Source of the DNA: Microbacterium telephonicum
Lineage (GTDB): Bacteria; Actinomycetota; Actinomycetes; Actinomycetales; Microbacteriaceae
Assembly (NCBI RefSeq): GCF_003651225.1
Contig: NZ_RCDB01000001.1
Location: 868,001-932,000, forward strand
Length of the DNA: 64,000 nt
Direction of reading: 5' to 3'
This document shows positions 8,026-16,473 of this stretch, piece after piece. The position numbers and the translations under genes were made by a program. The first letter of the stretch is position 1; each line of letters opens with the position of its first letter. The notes beneath the pieces were generated by a model, which saw nothing but the letters and a program-made list of their open reading frames with translations, did not search any database and was not told the DNA's origin.

Positions 8026-8409
8026 ATGGCGAAGCTCACCACTGAGGAGCTGCTGGAGCAGTTCGCTGGCCTGACTCTCGTCGAGCTCAGCGACTTCGTG
8101 AAGGCGTTCGAGGAGAAGTTCGACGTCACCGCTGCCGCCCCCGTCGCCGTTGCCGGTGCCGCCGGTGGCGCGGGTGCCGCTGAGGCCGAGGAGGAGAAGG
8201 ACTCGTTCGACGTCATCCTCGAGGCTGCCGGCGACAAGAAGATCCAGGTCATCAAGGTCGTCCGCGAGCTCACCTCGCTCGGCCTCGGCGAGGCCAAGGC
8301 CGTCGTCGACGGTGCCCCCAAGGCCGTGCTCGAGGGCGCGAACAAGGAGACCGCCGAGAAGGCCAAGGCTTCCCTCGAGGAGGCCGGCGCGACGGTGACC
8401 CTGAAGTAA
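8026..8409 (+). CDS. rplL: 50S ribosomal protein L7/L12
   Basis: 127 residues. The N-terminal dimerisation helices ([19 protein letters not shown]) are joined by a flexible alanine/glycine hinge (residues about 38-55) to the factor-binding domain, recognisable by [20 protein letters not shown] and the [11 protein letters not shown] loop. It forms the stalk that recruits elongation factors. An AGGAGA site precedes the ATG. The hinge and stalk composition are normal for actinobacteria. A strong terminator follows within 20 bases. Confidence 0.97.
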   Translation: MAKLTTEELLEQFAGLTLVELSDFVKAFEEKFDVTAAAPVAVAGAAGGAGAAEAEEEKDSFDVILEAAGDKKIQVIKVVRELTSLGLGEAKAVVDGAPKAVLEGANKETAEKAKASLEEAGATVTLK

Positions 8410-8427
8410 TTCAGGCTCCACGCCTCG

Positions 8428-8455
8428 AAGGCCCCCGGGTTCTCCCGGGGGCCTT
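8428..8455 (+). terminator. rplJ-rplL terminator
   Basis: AAGGCCCCCGGG (8428-8439) pairs perfectly with CCCGGGGGCCTT (8444-8455) across TTCT. The 12-bp stem ends the ribosomal operon. Confidence 0.85.
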
Positions 8456-8490
8456 CTTCGTGCGTGGGCGCCCGCATCCCTGCCGGTGCA

Positions 8491-8630
8491 TTCGCGTGAC
8501 ATGATGCGGGCCGATGTCACGCGAGTTGTCACTGCGGCCGCAGCGGAGGCGCACGTTGCGTGACATGGCCTGATGCGATGTCACGTGAATGGCGGGTTCA
8601 GGTGACGGGTGGGAGCCGTTCGCGTGACAT
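8491..8630. repeat. Array A of 53-bp inverted-repeat units
   Basis: The 415-base gap between rplL and the ABC operon begins with the terminator and then carries this array. Two complete units, 8514-8566 and 8578-8630, each start with ATGTCACG and end with CGTGACAT and are exactly 53 bp. The linker is 11 bp. A further right half (TTCGCGTGACAT, 8491-8502) lies 11 bp upstream of the first unit, its left half lost toward the terminator. Period is 64 bp, identical to the arrays near 36.5 and 56.5 kb. Confidence 0.8.
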
Positions 8631-8697
8631 GGGTTATCGCGAGAAGGCGTCATGGGGCGGCTTCCGAGACTGCGCATTCTCGGCATCCTGACGCCGA

Positions 8698-8716
8698 ATC
8701 GGACCGAATTTCCGAT
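8698..8716. promoter_or_regulatory. Inverted repeat upstream of ABC operon
   Basis: ATCGGA and TCCGAT flank a 7-base centre just upstream of the -35 element. Three copies of GCGCATTC (8672, 8758, 8772) also lie in this stretch, two of them 14 bases apart. Either could be a site for the LacI-type regulator encoded downstream at 12244; neither is an ideal CG-centred LacI operator. Confidence 0.35.
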
Positions 8717-8721
8717 CGTGC

Positions 8722-8750
8722 TTGCGCAATCCCCACGCCCCGTGTAGACA
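8722..8750 (+). promoter_or_regulatory. Promoter of first sugar ABC operon
   Basis: TTGCGC (8722-8727) and TAGACA (8745-8750) are 17 bases apart, upstream of the 8825 permease gene. The leader would be roughly 70 bases. Confidence 0.6.
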
Positions 8751-8824
8751 TGGGGAAGCGCATTCCAGAAAGCGCATTCTCACACCATCGATGTAGATGA
8801 CGGAGGGTCGAAGGTGACCACCCA

Positions 8825-9751
8825 ATGAGCGCGCTCAGCGAGCTCGGCAAGCTCAAGTCCCAGGGCGCAGCCGGCAAGAAGCAGAACAAGGTCGCGTACC
8901 TGTTCCTGCTGCCGTGGTTCGTGGGACTCCTGCTCGTGACGATCGGTCCGATGATCGCGTCGTTCGTCCTGTCGTTCACGAAGTACAACCTGCTGAGCCC
9001 CCCGAAGTTCACCGGTCTCACCAACTGGGAGCGGATGCTGGAGGACGAGCGCCTGCACAAGGCGCTGGAGGTCACGTTCCAATACGTGTTCATCTCGCTG
9101 CCGATCCAGCTCGCCGTCGCGCTGCTGCTCGCGATCGTGCTCGACCGCGGGATGCGCGGCCTGTCGTTCTACCGGTCGGCCTTCTACCTGCCGTCGCTGC
9201 TCGGGGCGAGTGTCGCGATCGCGATGCTCTGGCGCCAGCTGTTCGGCGTCGACGGCCTCGTCAACCAGGTGCTCGCGGTGTTCGGCATCGACGGTCAGGG
9301 CTGGATCTCGAGCCCCGACACGGCGCTGGGGACCCTCATGATCCTCAACGTCTGGACGTTCGGCTCGCCGATGGTGATCTTCCTCGCGGGGCTCCGCCAG
9401 ATCCCGACGATGTACTACGAGGCGGCATCCGTCGACGGCGCCTCCCGGTTCCAGCAGCTGTGGAAGATCACCCTCCCGCTGCTGACCCCGATCATCTTCT
9501 TCAACGCCGTCCTGCAGCTGATCGGCACGTTCCAGTCGTTCACGCAGGCCTACATCGTCTCGGGCGGCTCCGGCGGCCCGGTCGATTCGACGCTGTTCTA
9601 CACGCTGTACCTGTATCAGCAGGGCTTCGGCAACCTCAACATGGGGTACGCCTCGGCCATGGCCTGGCTCCTGCTGATCATCGTGGCGGCTCTGACCGCC
9701 CTCGCCTTCTGGACCTCGAAGCTGTGGGTTTTCTACGATGACGAAGATTGA
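8825..9751 (+). CDS. Carbohydrate ABC transporter permease, MalF type
   Basis: 308 residues with six membrane segments, the first at about residues 25-47 (VAYLFLLPWFVGLLLV). The cytoplasmic EAA loop reads EAASVDGASRFQQLWKITLP, which contacts the ATPase. The gene heads a plus-strand operon with a second permease (14-base overlap), a binding protein, a LacI-type regulator and a dehydrogenase. No ATPase gene is included, so a shared MsiK-type ATPase elsewhere probably energises it, as in many actinobacteria. A tiny GTG-led frame (8814-8828) overlaps the start codon. The sugar is not identifiable from sequence. Confidence 0.9.
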   Translation: MSALSELGKLKSQGAAGKKQNKVAYLFLLPWFVGLLLVTIGPMIASFVLSFTKYNLLSPPKFTGLTNWERMLEDERLHKALEVTFQYVFISLPIQLAVALLLAIVLDRGMRGLSFYRSAFYLPSLLGASVAIAMLWRQLFGVDGLVNQVLAVFGIDGQGWISSPDTALGTLMILNVWTFGSPMVIFLAGLRQIPTMYYEAASVDGASRFQQLWKITLPLLTPIIFFNAVLQLIGTFQSFTQAYIVSGGSGGPVDSTLFYTLYLYQQGFGNLNMGYASAMAWLLLIIVAALTALAFWTSKLWVFYDDED

Positions 9752-10658
9752 GTACACCGAGGCCCCGGCCTCGCTCGCCACCGAAGCGATCATCACCGGT
9801 CGCCCCGCCCGACGCCGGCGCGACCCGTTCCGCAAGCCGGTCACGAGCATCGTGCGCCACGCGCTGCTGATCGCGATGGCCGTGCTGATGCTCTACCCGA
9901 TCATCTGGATGGTCGTGAGCTCCCTGCGACCCAACGACGTGATCTTCCGCGAGCCGGGGATCGTGCTCGACAGCTTCGAGTTCTCCAACTACACCGACGG
10001 ATGGAACGCCCTGGCGAACCCCTTCGGCCTGTACATCTGGAACTCCGCCGTCATCGTGCTCGGCAGCATCGTGGGCAACCTCGTGTCGTGCTCGATGGCC
10101 GCCTACGCCTTCGCCCGGCTGGAGTTCACCGGGAAGCGGGTCTTCTTCGGGCTGATGCTGCTGAGCATCATGCTCCCGATCCACGTGATCATCGTCCCGC
10201 AGTACGTGCTGTTCTCGCAGATCGGCTGGGTCAACACGTTCCTGCCGCTCATCGTGCCGAAGCTGCTCGCGACCGACGCGTTCTTCGTCTTCTTGATGGT
10301 GCAGTTCATCCGCGGTGTCCCGCGCGAGCTCGACGAGGCGGCGCGCATCGACGGCGCCGGACACCCCCGCATCTTCCTGCAGATCATCCTGCCGCTCATG
10401 GTGCCGGCCCTCGCGACGACGGCGATCTTCACCTTCATCTGGACGTGGAACGACTTCTTCGCCCAACTCATCTACCTCACGCGGCCGGAGCTGTACACCG
10501 TGCCGCTGGGCCTGCGTTCCTTCGAGGACGCGCAGTCGGCCACCAACTACGCGCAGATGTTCGCGATGAGCGTCGTCTCGCTGATCCCCATCTTCCTCGT
10601 CTTCCTGTTCGGGCAGAAGTTCCTCATCAAGGGCATCGCCACGACCGGGATCAAGTGA
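9738..10658 (+). CDS. Carbohydrate ABC transporter permease, MalG type
   Basis: 306 residues, partner of the preceding permease and overlapping it by 14 bases. Six membrane segments follow a basic N-terminus (RPARRRRDPF). The EAA loop is ELDEAARIDGAGHPRIFLQI, followed by LPLMVPALATTAIF, and the C-terminus ends with FLIKGIATTGIK, typical of MalG-like proteins. Together the pair forms the membrane channel of a CUT1-type sugar importer. A 107-base gap then precedes the binding protein. Confidence 0.9.
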   Translation: MTKIEYTEAPASLATEAIITGRPARRRRDPFRKPVTSIVRHALLIAMAVLMLYPIIWMVVSSLRPNDVIFREPGIVLDSFEFSNYTDGWNALANPFGLYIWNSAVIVLGSIVGNLVSCSMAAYAFARLEFTGKRVFFGLMLLSIMLPIHVIIVPQYVLFSQIGWVNTFLPLIVPKLLATDAFFVFLMVQFIRGVPRELDEAARIDGAGHPRIFLQIILPLMVPALATTAIFTFIWTWNDFFAQLIYLTRPELYTVPLGLRSFEDAQSATNYAQMFAMSVVSLIPIFLVFLFGQKFLIKGIATTGIK

Positions 10659-10765
10659 GTCCCCGAGCACCGCGGACCCACGTCCCCTTCACGGACCCAC
10701 CGTCGGGTCCGCCCTCATCACACGCACCACACCGAAACCCGACTCCGGTCGAAAGGATGCAAGAC

Positions 10766-12100
10766 ATGCGAACCACACCCGCACGACGCTGGTTGACGTT
10801 CACGGCCGCCGGCGCAGCGACGATGCTCGCGCTGACGGCGTGCGGCGGCTCGTCGACGCCCGAGAGCACCGGCCCGACGCTGTCCACCGAGCCCGTGACA
10901 CTGAGCTTCACCTGGTGGGGCAACGACGTGCGCCACGAGATCACCCAGCAGCTCATCGACGCCTTCGAGGCCGAACACGAGAACATCACCATCGAGCCGC
11001 AGTTCACCGACTGGGCCGGCTACTGGGACAAGCTGTCGACCACCGTGGCGGCGGGGGACACCCCCGACATCATCCAGATGGACGAGAAGCAGCTGTCGAC
11101 CTACGCCGCCAACGGTGTGCTGCTCGACCTCGGCAGCCTCGGCGAGGCGCTCCCGACGGGAGACTTCCCGGAGGGCACGCTCGGCACCGGTGCCCTCGAC
11201 GGCACGCAGTACGGCATCCCGGTCGGCATCAACACGTACACGATCATGGCCAACCTCGACCTGCTCGAGAGTCTCGGCATCGAGGCGCCCGACGACGAGA
11301 CCTGGTCGTGGGACGACTTCGCGAAGCTGTCGGAGGAGATCACGACGGCCTCAGGCGGTGCGACGATCGGCTCGCAGTCGTGGGGCTTCGAAGACGGCGG
11401 ACTCAACAACTGGCTCCGCCAGCACGGCGAGTCGCTCTACGCCGCCGACGGGTCGCCGGAGGTCGCGGCGACCGAGGACACGCTCGCGGGCTTCTGGCAG
11501 TTCCTGCTCGACACGACCGAGGCCGGCGGCACCCCCGACCCCTCGGCGACGATCGAGCGCGAGTCGGCGGGCCTCGCGGAGTCGTTCACGGCCACCAACC
11601 AGTCGGCCTTCGGCCCGTGGTGGTCCAACCAGGTCGCCGCGCTCCGCTCGGCGAGCGGTCAGAACCTCGTCCCGCTGCGGATCCCCACGCCCGACGAGGG
11701 CGCCGACGCGTCCGCGTACTACAAGCCCTCGATGTTCTGGTCGGCCTCGGCCAAGACCGAGCACCCCGGCGAGGTCGCGCTGTTCCTCGACTTCCTCGCC
11801 AACAGCGAGGAAGCCGCCGACCTGCTGCTCGCCGAGCGCGGTGTGCCCGCCAACGACAAGATCCGCGAGTACATCACGCCCAAGCTCGACGAGACCAACC
11901 AGGAGGTCGTGGCCTTCCTCGACTCGATCAGCGAGCGCGTCGGCGACGCCCCGCCGGCCACGCCCCCGGGCGGCGGCGCGATCGAGACGATCATCGACCA
12001 GCACACGCAGCAGGTGCTGTTCGGCGAACTGACCCCGGAGGAGGCCGCGGCCAGCTTCATCGAGGAGCTGCAGCGCGCCCTCGACGACGCGGCCATCTAG
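10766..12100 (+). CDS. Sugar ABC transporter lipoprotein binding protein
   Basis: 444 residues. The N-terminus is a lipoprotein signal peptide: MRTTPARR, a hydrophobic stretch, then the lipobox LTAC with the acylated cysteine at residue 25 or so. The mature protein has the type 1 solute-binding fold, with LSFTWWGNDVRHEITQQLID and FEAEHENITIEPQF at the start. Start choice: AAAGG lies 9 bases before the ATG at 10766, whereas the ATG at 10757 directly abuts it. The protein would be tethered to the outer face of the membrane and deliver carbohydrate to the two upstream permeases. Confidence 0.92.
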   Translation: MRTTPARRWLTFTAAGAATMLALTACGGSSTPESTGPTLSTEPVTLSFTWWGNDVRHEITQQLIDAFEAEHENITIEPQFTDWAGYWDKLSTTVAAGDTPDIIQMDEKQLSTYAANGVLLDLGSLGEALPTGDFPEGTLGTGALDGTQYGIPVGINTYTIMANLDLLESLGIEAPDDETWSWDDFAKLSEEITTASGGATIGSQSWGFEDGGLNNWLRQHGESLYAADGSPEVAATEDTLAGFWQFLLDTTEAGGTPDPSATIERESAGLAESFTATNQSAFGPWWSNQVAALRSASGQNLVPLRIPTPDEGADASAYYKPSMFWSASAKTEHPGEVALFLDFLANSEEAADLLLAERGVPANDKIREYITPKLDETNQEVVAFLDSISERVGDAPPATPPGGGAIETIIDQHTQQVLFGELTPEEAAASFIEELQRALDDAAI

Positions 12101-12151
12101 CCGGACGCGGGGTGGCGGAACCCGACCGCCGCCCGCAGCGTCCCCACGACC

Positions 12152-12191
12152 CGCGGGACCGGGCCGAAGTGATGAGGGGTCCGGTCCCGCG
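12152..12191 (+). terminator. Intercistronic hairpin after binding-protein gene
   Basis: CGCGGGACCGG (12152-12162) pairs perfectly with CCGGTCCCGCG (12181-12191). No T-run follows, so it probably protects the binding-protein message or attenuates read-through into the regulator gene. Confidence 0.55.
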
Positions 12192-12243
12192 CGGCACACC
12201 CGCCGCGAGCCCCACCCATCCCTCCCGCGAAAGGAGAACACCG

Positions 12244-14100
12244 TTGGCACTGACCACGTCCCGCCCCATCACGATGGCGCAGGTCGCCCGGCACGCCGGC
12301 GTGTCGCAGGCCTCCGTGTCGCGCGTGCTCAACGGCGTCTCGACGGTCGACCCCGCGATCGTCGCGAAGGTCAACCGCGCCGTCGCCGAGCTCGACTACT
12401 CGCCGAGCGAGACCGCCCGCAGCCTCGTGCGCGGACGCAGCCAGACCATCGCGCTGATCGTCCCCGACCTCGAGAACCCGATGTTCCAGGGCGTGCTCAA
12501 GGGGCTCACGGTCGCCGCCGCCCGCGACGGCTACCGGGTGCTCGTGGCCGACACCGCCGAGACGGTCGACGTCGAGGCCGACGTCGCCCTCGAGGCGCGC
12601 ACGAAGGGTGACGCGCTCGTGCTGGTCTCCCCGCGCATGCCGGATGCCGAGCTCGAAGACATCGTGCGCCGCGCCGCTCCGGTGGTCGTGGTCAACCGCG
12701 CCGTGCTCCCCTCGGGCACCGGCCAGCTCGCCGTCGACTACGCCGCGGCGGCGCGCGAGCTCGGCGAGCACCTCGTGGGCTTCGGGCACACGCGCATCGT
12801 CTACATCGGGGGACCGGCCGGCAGCTACGCCAACCAGTTGCGTCTGCAGGGGCTCGCCGAGTTCACCCGCGCCCACCCCGACGTCGAGCTGCTCACCATC
12901 ACGGCGGGCTCGTCGATGGAGGCCGGCTACGACGCCGCCGACACCGTCGTCGAGACCGGGGCGACGGCGGCGATCGCCTTCAACGACCTCGTCGCGCTGG
13001 GGGTCATGTCGCGGCTGCGCGAAGTCGGCGTCGCCGTGCCCGACCAGCTCTCGCTCGCCGGCATCGACGACATCCCGCAGGCGCGCTTCGCGGCGCCGCC
13101 GCTCACATCGATGGCGGTGCCGCGCACCGAGATCGGACGGCAGGCGTGGCTGCGGCTGCGCGACCTGCTCGACGGGCACGATCCGGCATCCGGACTCTTC
13201 TACCGGCCCACCATCATCGCGCGCGACAGCACCGGACCGTCGCCGGTGGCCAGCGGCTGGCTCGGCCCTGCACGCCCCGTGCTGCGCCTGGGCTCGACCG
13301 TCGTCGCCCACTACCAGGACGGCACGGCCGTCGACTCCGTGCTCTCGCCGCGTCCCTACCTGGATGCCGTCGTCTCGCGCGCCGGCACGCCGCTGACGAC
13401 GACCGGTCCCACCGACCATCCGCACCACCTCGGGGTCAGCCTCGCGATCGCCGACGTCAACGGCACGTCGTACTGGGGCGGGCGCACGTTCGTCCGCGGC
13501 GAGGGGTCGATCATGGTGCCCAACCACGGCCGCCAGCGGCGCGACGACCTGCGCATCGACGATCACACGCTGCACGAGCGGCTCAGCTGGGTCGACCACC
13601 ACGGCACGACCCAGCTCGTGGAGGTGCGCGAGATCCGCACCGCCGCCTTCGAGGGCGGATGGGCGCTGAGCTGGCGCAGCCACCTCAAGGCGACCCTCGA
13701 TGCCATCACGTTCGGATCGCCGGCCAGCAACGGACGCCCCGGCGCGGGCTACGGCGGCATTTTCTGGCGGTTCGCGCCCGACATCGCGCGGGTGTTCAGC
13801 CCGGCAGGCGACACCGAGAAGGCCGTGCACGGCGCGGCGACACCCTGGGTCGCGTTCGCCTTCCCCGAACGGGAGACGACGGTCATCCTGCACCAGGCGC
13901 GGGAGCCGCTGCCCTGGTTCGTCCGCTTCGCGGAATACCTCGGCGCCGGTCCCGCGATCGCGTGGGACAGTCCGCGCCGTCTTCCCGAGGGCGGATCGCT
14001 GGACCTCGAGCTCGGCGCGTTCGTGCTGGACCGTCCCCTCGCCGATGCGGCGGCGGTCGAGGCCGTGCTGCCCGACCTGCGCGCGCGGACGGGCCTGTGA
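12244..14100 (+). CDS. LacI-family regulator fused to DUF6807 (PmoA-like) domain
   Basis: 618 residues in one uninterrupted frame. Residues about 8-60 are a LacI helix-turn-helix (MAQVARHAGVSQASVSRVLN), and 60-333 the periplasmic-binding-protein-like sensor (IALIVPDLENPMFQGVL, SLAGIDDIPQARFAAPPLTS). From about residue 340 a second domain follows with TGPTDHPHHLG and SYWGGRTFVRGEG, the histidine-rich signature of the DUF6807/PmoA family, found in glycan-catabolic operons. The start is taken as TTG at 12244, spaced 7 bases from AAAGGAGA; an ATG ten codons later is the alternative. It overlaps the Gfo/Idh/MocA gene by 4 bases. Probable role: operon regulator with an added sugar-related domain. 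Confidence 0.85.
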   Translation: MALTTSRPITMAQVARHAGVSQASVSRVLNGVSTVDPAIVAKVNRAVAELDYSPSETARSLVRGRSQTIALIVPDLENPMFQGVLKGLTVAAARDGYRVLVADTAETVDVEADVALEARTKGDALVLVSPRMPDAELEDIVRRAAPVVVVNRAVLPSGTGQLAVDYAAAARELGEHLVGFGHTRIVYIGGPAGSYANQLRLQGLAEFTRAHPDVELLTITAGSSMEAGYDAADTVVETGATAAIAFNDLVALGVMSRLREVGVAVPDQLSLAGIDDIPQARFAAPPLTSMAVPRTEIGRQAWLRLRDLLDGHDPASGLFYRPTIIARDSTGPSPVASGWLGPARPVLRLGSTVVAHYQDGTAVDSVLSPRPYLDAVVSRAGTPLTTTGPTDHPHHLGVSLAIADVNGTSYWGGRTFVRGEGSIMVPNHGRQRRDDLRIDDHTLHERLSWVDHHGTTQLVEVREIRTAAFEGGWALSWRSHLKATLDAITFGSPASNGRPGAGYGGIFWRFAPDIARVFSPAGDTEKAVHGAATPWVAFAFPERETTVILHQAREPLPWFVRFAEYLGAGPAIAWDSPRRLPEGGSLDLELGAFVLDRPLADAAAVEAVLPDLRARTGL

Positions 14101-15212
14101 GCGGCGCCGATCCGGTGCGCATCGGCCTCGCCGGCGTGCACGGTCACGGTCGCAGCCATGTCGAGGCCGCCCTCGCCCTGCAGGCGCAGGGGCGCGCACG
14201 CGTCGTGGCCGTCGCCGACCCGCGCGGGCCGGGGGAGGTGCCGCCCGACGTGCGCAGCCACGCCGCGGCCGAGGAGATGATCGCCGCCGGCGGCCTCGAC
14301 GTCGTCGTGCTCTGCACCCCCATCCCGACCCATGCCGGCCTCGCCGAGGCGGCGCTCGCCGCCGGTGCCCATGTGCTGCTCGAGAAGCCCCCGGTGGTCT
14401 CCGTCGTCGACCACGACCGCCTCCTGGCTGCGTCGGCGCGCGTCGGCCGTGCCGTGCAGGTCGGCTTCCAGTCGCTGGCCGGCGACGGGGTCGACGCCGC
14501 GATCGAGGCGGCCGCGTCGCTCGGCGGCATCCGCCACATCGCGGCCGTGGGCGTGTGGACGCGCTCGGAGGAGTATTGGCGCCGTGCCCGCTGGTCGGGG
14601 CGACGCGAGCTCGACGGGCAGGTGGTGGCCGACGGGGTCGCCACCAATCCGCTCGCGCACGCGATCGCGACCGCCCTCGCGATCGCCGGTGCCGCCGCCC
14701 CGGGCGACGTCGTCGACGTCGAGACCGATCTGCGGCGTGTCAACGACATCGAGACCGACGACACGTCGTCGCTGCGCATCCGTCTGGCGGACGGGCCCGA
14801 CGTGGTCGCGGCCCTCACGACCTCGGGGGAGGCGCGACACGAGCCGTACGTGCTCGTCCGCGGTGAGCGCGGCCACCTCGTCTACCACTACACGCTCGAT
14901 GTGCTGCAGGTCTTCGCCGCCGGCGCCGCCCTGCCGCGCACGTTCCACTTCGCGCGCATCGGTGTGCTCGACGACCTCGTGGCGCATGTCGCCGACGGCA
15001 CGCCGCTGCGGGTGCCGCTCACGCGCACCGGCGCCTTCACGCGGGTGCTCGAGGCGATCGTCTCCTCGCCCGCGCCCACCCGGATCACGGGATACACCGC
15101 GGTGGAGCGCGCCGGCGAGCGGTTCCGTGTGGTCCCGGGTGTCGCGGACGCCGTCGAGCGTGCCGCCTGGGACGGGATGCTGTTCCGTGAGTTCGGCTCC
15201 GGGCTGAGCTGA
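14097..15212 (+). CDS. Gfo/Idh/MocA family oxidoreductase
   Basis: 371 residues beginning with GTG that overlaps the preceding stop (GTGA). The N-terminal Rossmann fold reads PVRIGLAGVHGHGRSHVEAA, followed by the family hallmark EKPP in GAHVLLEKPPVVSV. The C-terminal half is the alpha/beta substrate domain. The enzyme probably oxidises or reduces a sugar hydroxyl with NAD(P). Tight coupling to the LacI-DUF6807 gene and the ABC importer indicates a catabolic operon in which an imported carbohydrate is processed by these proteins; the substrate is not determined. Confidence 0.88.
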   Translation: MSGADPVRIGLAGVHGHGRSHVEAALALQAQGRARVVAVADPRGPGEVPPDVRSHAAAEEMIAAGGLDVVVLCTPIPTHAGLAEAALAAGAHVLLEKPPVVSVVDHDRLLAASARVGRAVQVGFQSLAGDGVDAAIEAAASLGGIRHIAAVGVWTRSEEYWRRARWSGRRELDGQVVADGVATNPLAHAIATALAIAGAAAPGDVVDVETDLRRVNDIETDDTSSLRIRLADGPDVVAALTTSGEARHEPYVLVRGERGHLVYHYTLDVLQVFAAGAALPRTFHFARIGVLDDLVAHVADGTPLRVPLTRTGAFTRVLEAIVSSPAPTRITGYTAVERAGERFRVVPGVADAVERAAWDGMLFREFGSGLS

Positions 15213-15224
15213 CGACGCCCGCGC

Positions 15225-15259
15225 CCGTGCCCGCCCCGTGTGTCAGCGGTCGGGCACGG
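15225..15259. terminator. Hairpin between convergent genes
   Basis: CCGTGCCCG (15225-15233) and CGGGCACGG (15251-15259) are perfect arms around 17 bases, reaching into the 3' end of the LacI gene. It can serve as a terminator in both directions. Confidence 0.55.
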
Positions 15260-16244
15260 CGGTGGAGGTGCGCACGATCAGCCGCGCGCGGGTGTGCAGG
15301 AAGGTGCGCGGCCGCTCCGGGTCGTCGATCTCGGCCAGCAGCGTCGCGACGGCGGCCGCGCCCTGCTCGCGCGGCACCTGCCGCAGCGTCGTGAGCGAGA
15401 ACATCTCGGCGTATTCGTGGTCGTCGATGCCGACGACGCTCAGCGTGCCGGGCACCTGGATGCCCTGGCGCCTGGCGGCGATGATGGCGCCGACGGCCAC
15501 CTCGTCGCACACGCCGACGATGGCGGTGGGGCGGGCCTGCGCGTCTCCGAGCAGATCGGATGCCGCCGCATAACCGCCGGGCAGGCTCACGTCCGCCGCG
15601 ACGTGCCGGATCTCCGCCGCCAGCCCCGCCGCCGTCATCGCCGACCGGTAGCCGTCGAGCCGCTGCCGGTCGACGAACGCCCAGTGCGGACCGGCGCCGC
15701 CGATGAACGCGATGCGCGTGTGGCCGAGCCCGATGAGGTGCTCGGTGGCGCGGCGGGCGGCGTGGTCGTCGTCGATCGCGACGACGCTCGTCGATTCCCC
15801 TGTGCCCACGACGCTGACGATCGGGCGACCGATGCGGGTGAGCTGCTCGAGCTCGTGGTCTTCGGGCTCGAGGCCCACCGCGATGAGGCCGTCGAACCTC
15901 TTGCGTGCGAGGAAGTCGTCGAAGATCCGCCGGCGTCCCACGGTGCCCGGTCGCGCGTCGTAGAGCGTCAGGTCGAGCCCCTTCGCGAGCAGCGACTCCT
16001 GGATACCCTCGAGCACTTCGGCGAAGAACCACCGGTTGAGGTAGGGCATGACGACGCCGACGTTCTTGGTGCGGCCGGTCGCAAGGCTGACGGCGCTCGT
16101 GGAGGGGACGTAGCCGAGCTCCTCGGCGGCTTCGCGCACGCGCGAACGGGTGGCATCCGAGACGTATCCCGTGCCGGTCAGCGCGCGGCTGGCGGTCGCC
16201 TTCGAGACACCCGCACGCGCGGCGACATCTGCGATGCCCGCCAT
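15243..16244 (-). CDS. LacI-family regulator of second sugar operon
   Basis: 333 residues. The HTH is at the very N-terminus (MAGIADVAARAGVSKATASR), followed by the sensor domain (VGVVMPYLNRWFFAEVLEGI, VVGIDDHEYAEMFSLTTLRQ). The ATG at 16244 is chosen because AGGAGG lies about 5 bases upstream; longer frames lack such a site. The gene is divergent from a complete sugar ABC operon, and two near-identical GGAAYCGRTTCC-type palindromes lie in the gap. It is therefore very likely the local repressor, responding to the imported sugar. Confidence 0.92.
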   Translation of the reverse strand: MAGIADVAARAGVSKATASRALTGTGYVSDATRSRVREAAEELGYVPSTSAVSLATGRTKNVGVVMPYLNRWFFAEVLEGIQESLLAKGLDLTLYDARPGTVGRRRIFDDFLARKRFDGLIAVGLEPEDHELEQLTRIGRPIVSVVGTGESTSVVAIDDDHAARRATEHLIGLGHTRIAFIGGAGPHWAFVDRQRLDGYRSAMTAAGLAAEIRHVAADVSLPGGYAAASDLLGDAQARPTAIVGVCDEVAVGAIIAARRQGIQVPGTLSVVGIDDHEYAEMFSLTTLRQVPREQGAAAVATLLAEIDDPERPRTFLHTRARLIVRTSTAVPDR

Positions 16245-16295
16245 GCTCCTCCTCTTCGAGTGCACCACAGGATACCCGAGCGGGCCGCTGAATGT

Positions 16296-16307
16296 GGAAC
16301 CGCTTCC
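16296..16307. promoter_or_regulatory. LacI operator 1
   Basis: TGTGGAACCGCTTCCGGG contains a CG-centred palindrome with GGAA/TTCC arms, 52 bases upstream of the LacI gene start. It matches operator 2 and suggests autoregulation or looping. Confidence 0.75.
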
Positions 16308-16369
16308 GGGGTCGTGGGTGCGCTCTCATGGCCGCTGAAGGCCGTTATCCCGTCGTGACAGGCCGGATC

Positions 16370-16398
16370 TTGTGTGTTTTCCGAGAGTCCCCTACCGT
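16370..16398 (+). promoter_or_regulatory. Promoter of second sugar ABC operon
   Basis: TTGTGT (16370-16375) and TACCGT (16393-16398) are spaced by 17 bases. Operator 2 lies immediately downstream, over the expected transcription start, so bound repressor would block initiation. Confidence 0.55.
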
Positions 16399-16404
16399 GG
16401 GTGT

Positions 16405-16416
16405 GGAATCGGTTCC
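16405..16416. promoter_or_regulatory. LacI operator 2
   Basis: GTGTGGAATCGGTTCCC carries the same CG-centred GGAA/TTCC palindrome as operator 1. The centres are 109 bp apart, so both can be contacted by one looped repressor. Confidence 0.8.
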
Positions 16417-16473
16417 CTACCCGGGGAGCCACGTGCATCAGGAACGCCCGAGCACTCAACGAGGAGGATTCAC

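Noticed and set aside
12097-14199. 700-residue antisense frame
   Set aside because: Compositional shadow of the LacI-DUF6807 gene in GC-rich DNA; low-complexity arginine/histidine-rich protein with no domain.
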